From Candidatus Binatia bacterium (GTDB lineage: Bacteria; Desulfobacterota_B; Binatia; UBA9968), in assembly GCA_025922795.1 (NCBI GenBank), contig JAICHC010000104.1, forward strand, positions 1 to 8,040: 8,040 nucleotides of DNA, in the 5' to 3' direction. The first letter of the stretch is position 1, and every line of letters begins with the position of its first letter. The translations under genes and the position numbers were made by a program. Of the stretch, positions 6,840 through 8,040 are shown one piece after another. Below the pieces are notes generated by a model. That model worked only from the letters and a program-made list of their open reading frames with translations. It made no database searches and was not told where the DNA came from.

Positions 6840-6866
6840 CGCGGAGTCTTGTCCTGGTTTGTAAAA

Positions 6867-7208
6867 TTACAACTTTTCGTCGTCCGGAATCACGTCGGTT
6901 ACTAAATCGCGAATCAGTGGCCGCTTGGGCAGCGGCTCCACGGTAACAATGACCGGTGTCAGTTTCGCGATACAGGTGTATTCGACCTCGCCGTTAACCA
7001 GCGCCATGCAGGTCTTGCAGGCGTTGGCGTTGATGCAGCTGTAGCGGATCGCCAGGCTGCTATCCAAGTGCGCGCGAATCCAACGCAGGGCATCGAGCAC
7101 CGACATGCCTTCTTCGTACGGCACTTCGAAGTTATCGTAATGCTTTTCCCGGCCCGGAAGACCGCGGCTGATACGCAAATGGGCCGTCTTATGCGCTTGA
7201 CTAACCAT
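6867..7208 (-). CDS. Single-domain 2Fe-2S protein, succinate dehydrogenase/fumarate reductase iron-sulfur subunit-like
   Basis: The 113-residue protein matches only the N-terminal ferredoxin-like 2Fe-2S domain of SdhB/FrdB and probably passes electrons to or from the flavoprotein encoded just upstream. Early residues show the fold (LRISRG, then FEVPYEEGMSVLDALRWIRAHLDSS, about 27-51). Cluster ligands are Cys58, Cys64, Cys67 and Cys79 in a C-x5-C-x2-C-x11-C pattern; classic SdhB/FrdB have four residues in the first gap, so one extra residue is present. The conserved EPLPKRPLIRDLVTD (91-105) follows. The C-terminal domain that carries the 4Fe-4S and 3Fe-4S clusters in the usual 230-260 residue SdhB is absent, and the protein ends cleanly with TAA. 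The ATG overlaps the flavoprotein stop by eight bases, with GAGGCGAG upstream as ribosome binding site, so the two are translationally coupled. No membrane-anchor gene follows. Confidence 0.85.
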   Translation of the reverse strand: MVSQAHKTAHLRISRGLPGREKHYDNFEVPYEEGMSVLDALRWIRAHLDSSLAIRYSCINANACKTCMALVNGEVEYTCIAKLTPVIVTVEPLPKRPLIRDLVTDVIPDDEKL

Positions 7209-8040
7209 GACTCGCCTCGCTGCGGTTGAGCCGCACCGGCGCGATCCATCGAGTCAGTAATTCGCCGTCTTTTAGCTCCACCACCTGGTTTTTGAGGCAA
7301 CGAGCGTCGGTATTGGGAAAATCTTCGCGCTGGTGGGCACCGCGGCTTTCGGTTCGAGCCAGCCCCGAACGGACGACCGCCTCGGCGGTCGTCAGCATCG
7401 CCCGTAGCTCGAAGGCGTCATGTAAATCGAGATTGAACTCCCGCGCGCCGCCGATACGAAGACGGCGGAGATCCTCTTTTTGCATCGTTTCGATGCGCGC
7501 CAGCGCCGCGGCGAGTTTGTCGCCGGTGCGAAACGGCCCGACTTGGTCCCACATGAGCTCTTGCAGCTCGGCTTGAAGCGCGATCGGCGCGATTCCATTT
7601 TTTTGAGAATTTGCACGAAAGCCTTCCAGCCGTTGCCGCGATTCGTCTGCCGATTTCTCGTCCCATTTGCCGGACTCGGGCTTCGCCTTCTCGGCGGCGA
7701 CCGAGCCGGCGCGCGCGCCGAACACGAAAGCTTCGGTGATCGCGTTGCCGGACAAACGATTGGCGCCGTTGGCGCCGCCGACGGCTTCGCCGGCGGCGTA
7801 GAGTCCTTCGATGCGCGTCCGCATGCTCGCGTCAATGCGCACACCGCCCATGTGATAATGCGCCATCGGACCGACCTCTACCACGGTCTTCGTCAGGTCA
7901 ATGCCGTTGGCTGCCAAGCGATCGATCACCGGTCCGAACGCACTTCGAAGCTCCGCTTCGGCAATGTGGCGGAAGTCGAGATAGGCGCCTCCGTGGGGCG
8001 TGCCCCGGCCGGCTTCAACTTCTTTCAAGATCGCGTAGGC
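7201..8040 (-). CDS. Succinate dehydrogenase/fumarate reductase-type flavoprotein subunit, C-terminal part
   Basis: This is an FAD-dependent oxidoreductase subunit of the SdhA/FrdA family; the reading frame is open to the right edge, so the N-terminal FAD-binding (Rossmann) half lies outside. About 279 residues are visible of an expected 540-600. Recognisable elements are EAGRGTPHGGAYLD near the edge, AHYHMGG (around bases 7843-7863), equivalent to the HYxMGG substrate-site stretch of SdhA, LYAAGEAVGGANGANRLSGNAITEAFVFG (7717-7803), which holds the family FAD-contacting and catalytic Arg region, and the helical C-terminal domain with SRGAHQREDFPNTD. The TTG at 8026-8028 is an internal Leu, not a start. 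It precedes and overlaps the 2Fe-2S gene by eight bases. Substrate may be succinate, fumarate or another dicarboxylate; the residues in view do not decide between them, and L-aspartate oxidase seems less likely given the Fe-S partner. Confidence 0.88.
   Translation of the reverse strand, partial: AYAILKEVEAGRGTPHGGAYLDFRHIAEAELRSAFGPVIDRLAANGIDLTKTVVEVGPMAHYHMGGVRIDASMRTRIEGLYAAGEAVGGANGANRLSGNAITEAFVFGARAGSVAAEKAKPESGKWDEKSADESRQRLEGFRANSQKNGIAPIALQAELQELMWDQVGPFRTGDKLAAALARIETMQKEDLRRLRIGGAREFNLDLHDAFELRAMLTTAEAVVRSGLARTESRGAHQREDFPNTDARCLKNQVVELKDGELLTRWIAPVRLNRSEASHG

Noticed and set aside
1..8040. CRISPR array, tRNA or rRNA genes, transposase, phage or defence system
   Set aside because: No regularly spaced repeats, cloverleaf-like sequence or matching protein motifs were seen on either strand.

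Overview
This looks like an ordinary chromosomal stretch from a GC-rich bacterium, probably an uncultured or environmental lineage. The gene set (AsnRS, an E. coli-type DAHP synthase, a succinate dehydrogenase/fumarate reductase-like flavoprotein pair, an anaerobic sulfatase-maturating radical SAM enzyme, a DUF6282 amidohydrolase) and the repeat-rich gaps between genes suggest a deltaproteobacterial, Binatota, Methylomirabilota or Tectomicrobia-like organism. That placement is inference; no rRNA or other phylogenetic marker is present apart from AsnRS.

Layout: (1) 1-1248, + strand, an asparaginyl-tRNA synthetase cut at its 5' end by the window edge. (2) 1400-2629, +, a 12-helix MFS transporter. 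(3) 2699-3778, +, a class I DAHP synthase whose metal ligands fall at exactly the E. coli AroG positions and whose residue 211 is Ser, predicting phenylalanine feedback. (4) 3884-4114, -, a small DUF6429 protein, convergent with aroG and divergent from the next gene. (5) 4311-5588, +, an anaerobic sulfatase-maturating enzyme with all three Fe-S cluster motifs and a C-terminal SEC-C zinc motif, probably starting at TTG. (6) 5590-5714, a 125-bp palindromic intergenic element starting two bases after that gene's stop codon. (7) 5799-6689, +, a DUF6282 amidohydrolase-fold protein. (8) 6690-6866, a gap between convergent genes made of short repeats and a hairpin. (9) 6867-7208 and 7201-8040, -, an overlapping pair: a one-domain 2Fe-2S protein and the C-terminal part of its flavoprotein partner, which runs off the right edge.

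The genes mostly look like independent housekeeping or metabolic units. The only clear operon is the flavoprotein/2Fe-2S pair, joined by an 8-bp overlap. I found no CRISPR array, tRNA, rRNA, transposase or phage gene. No complete new system is evident. The points most worth a second look are the SEC-C-tailed sulfatase-maturating enzyme with no sulfatase beside it, the palindromic element, and the reduced 2Fe-2S subunit.
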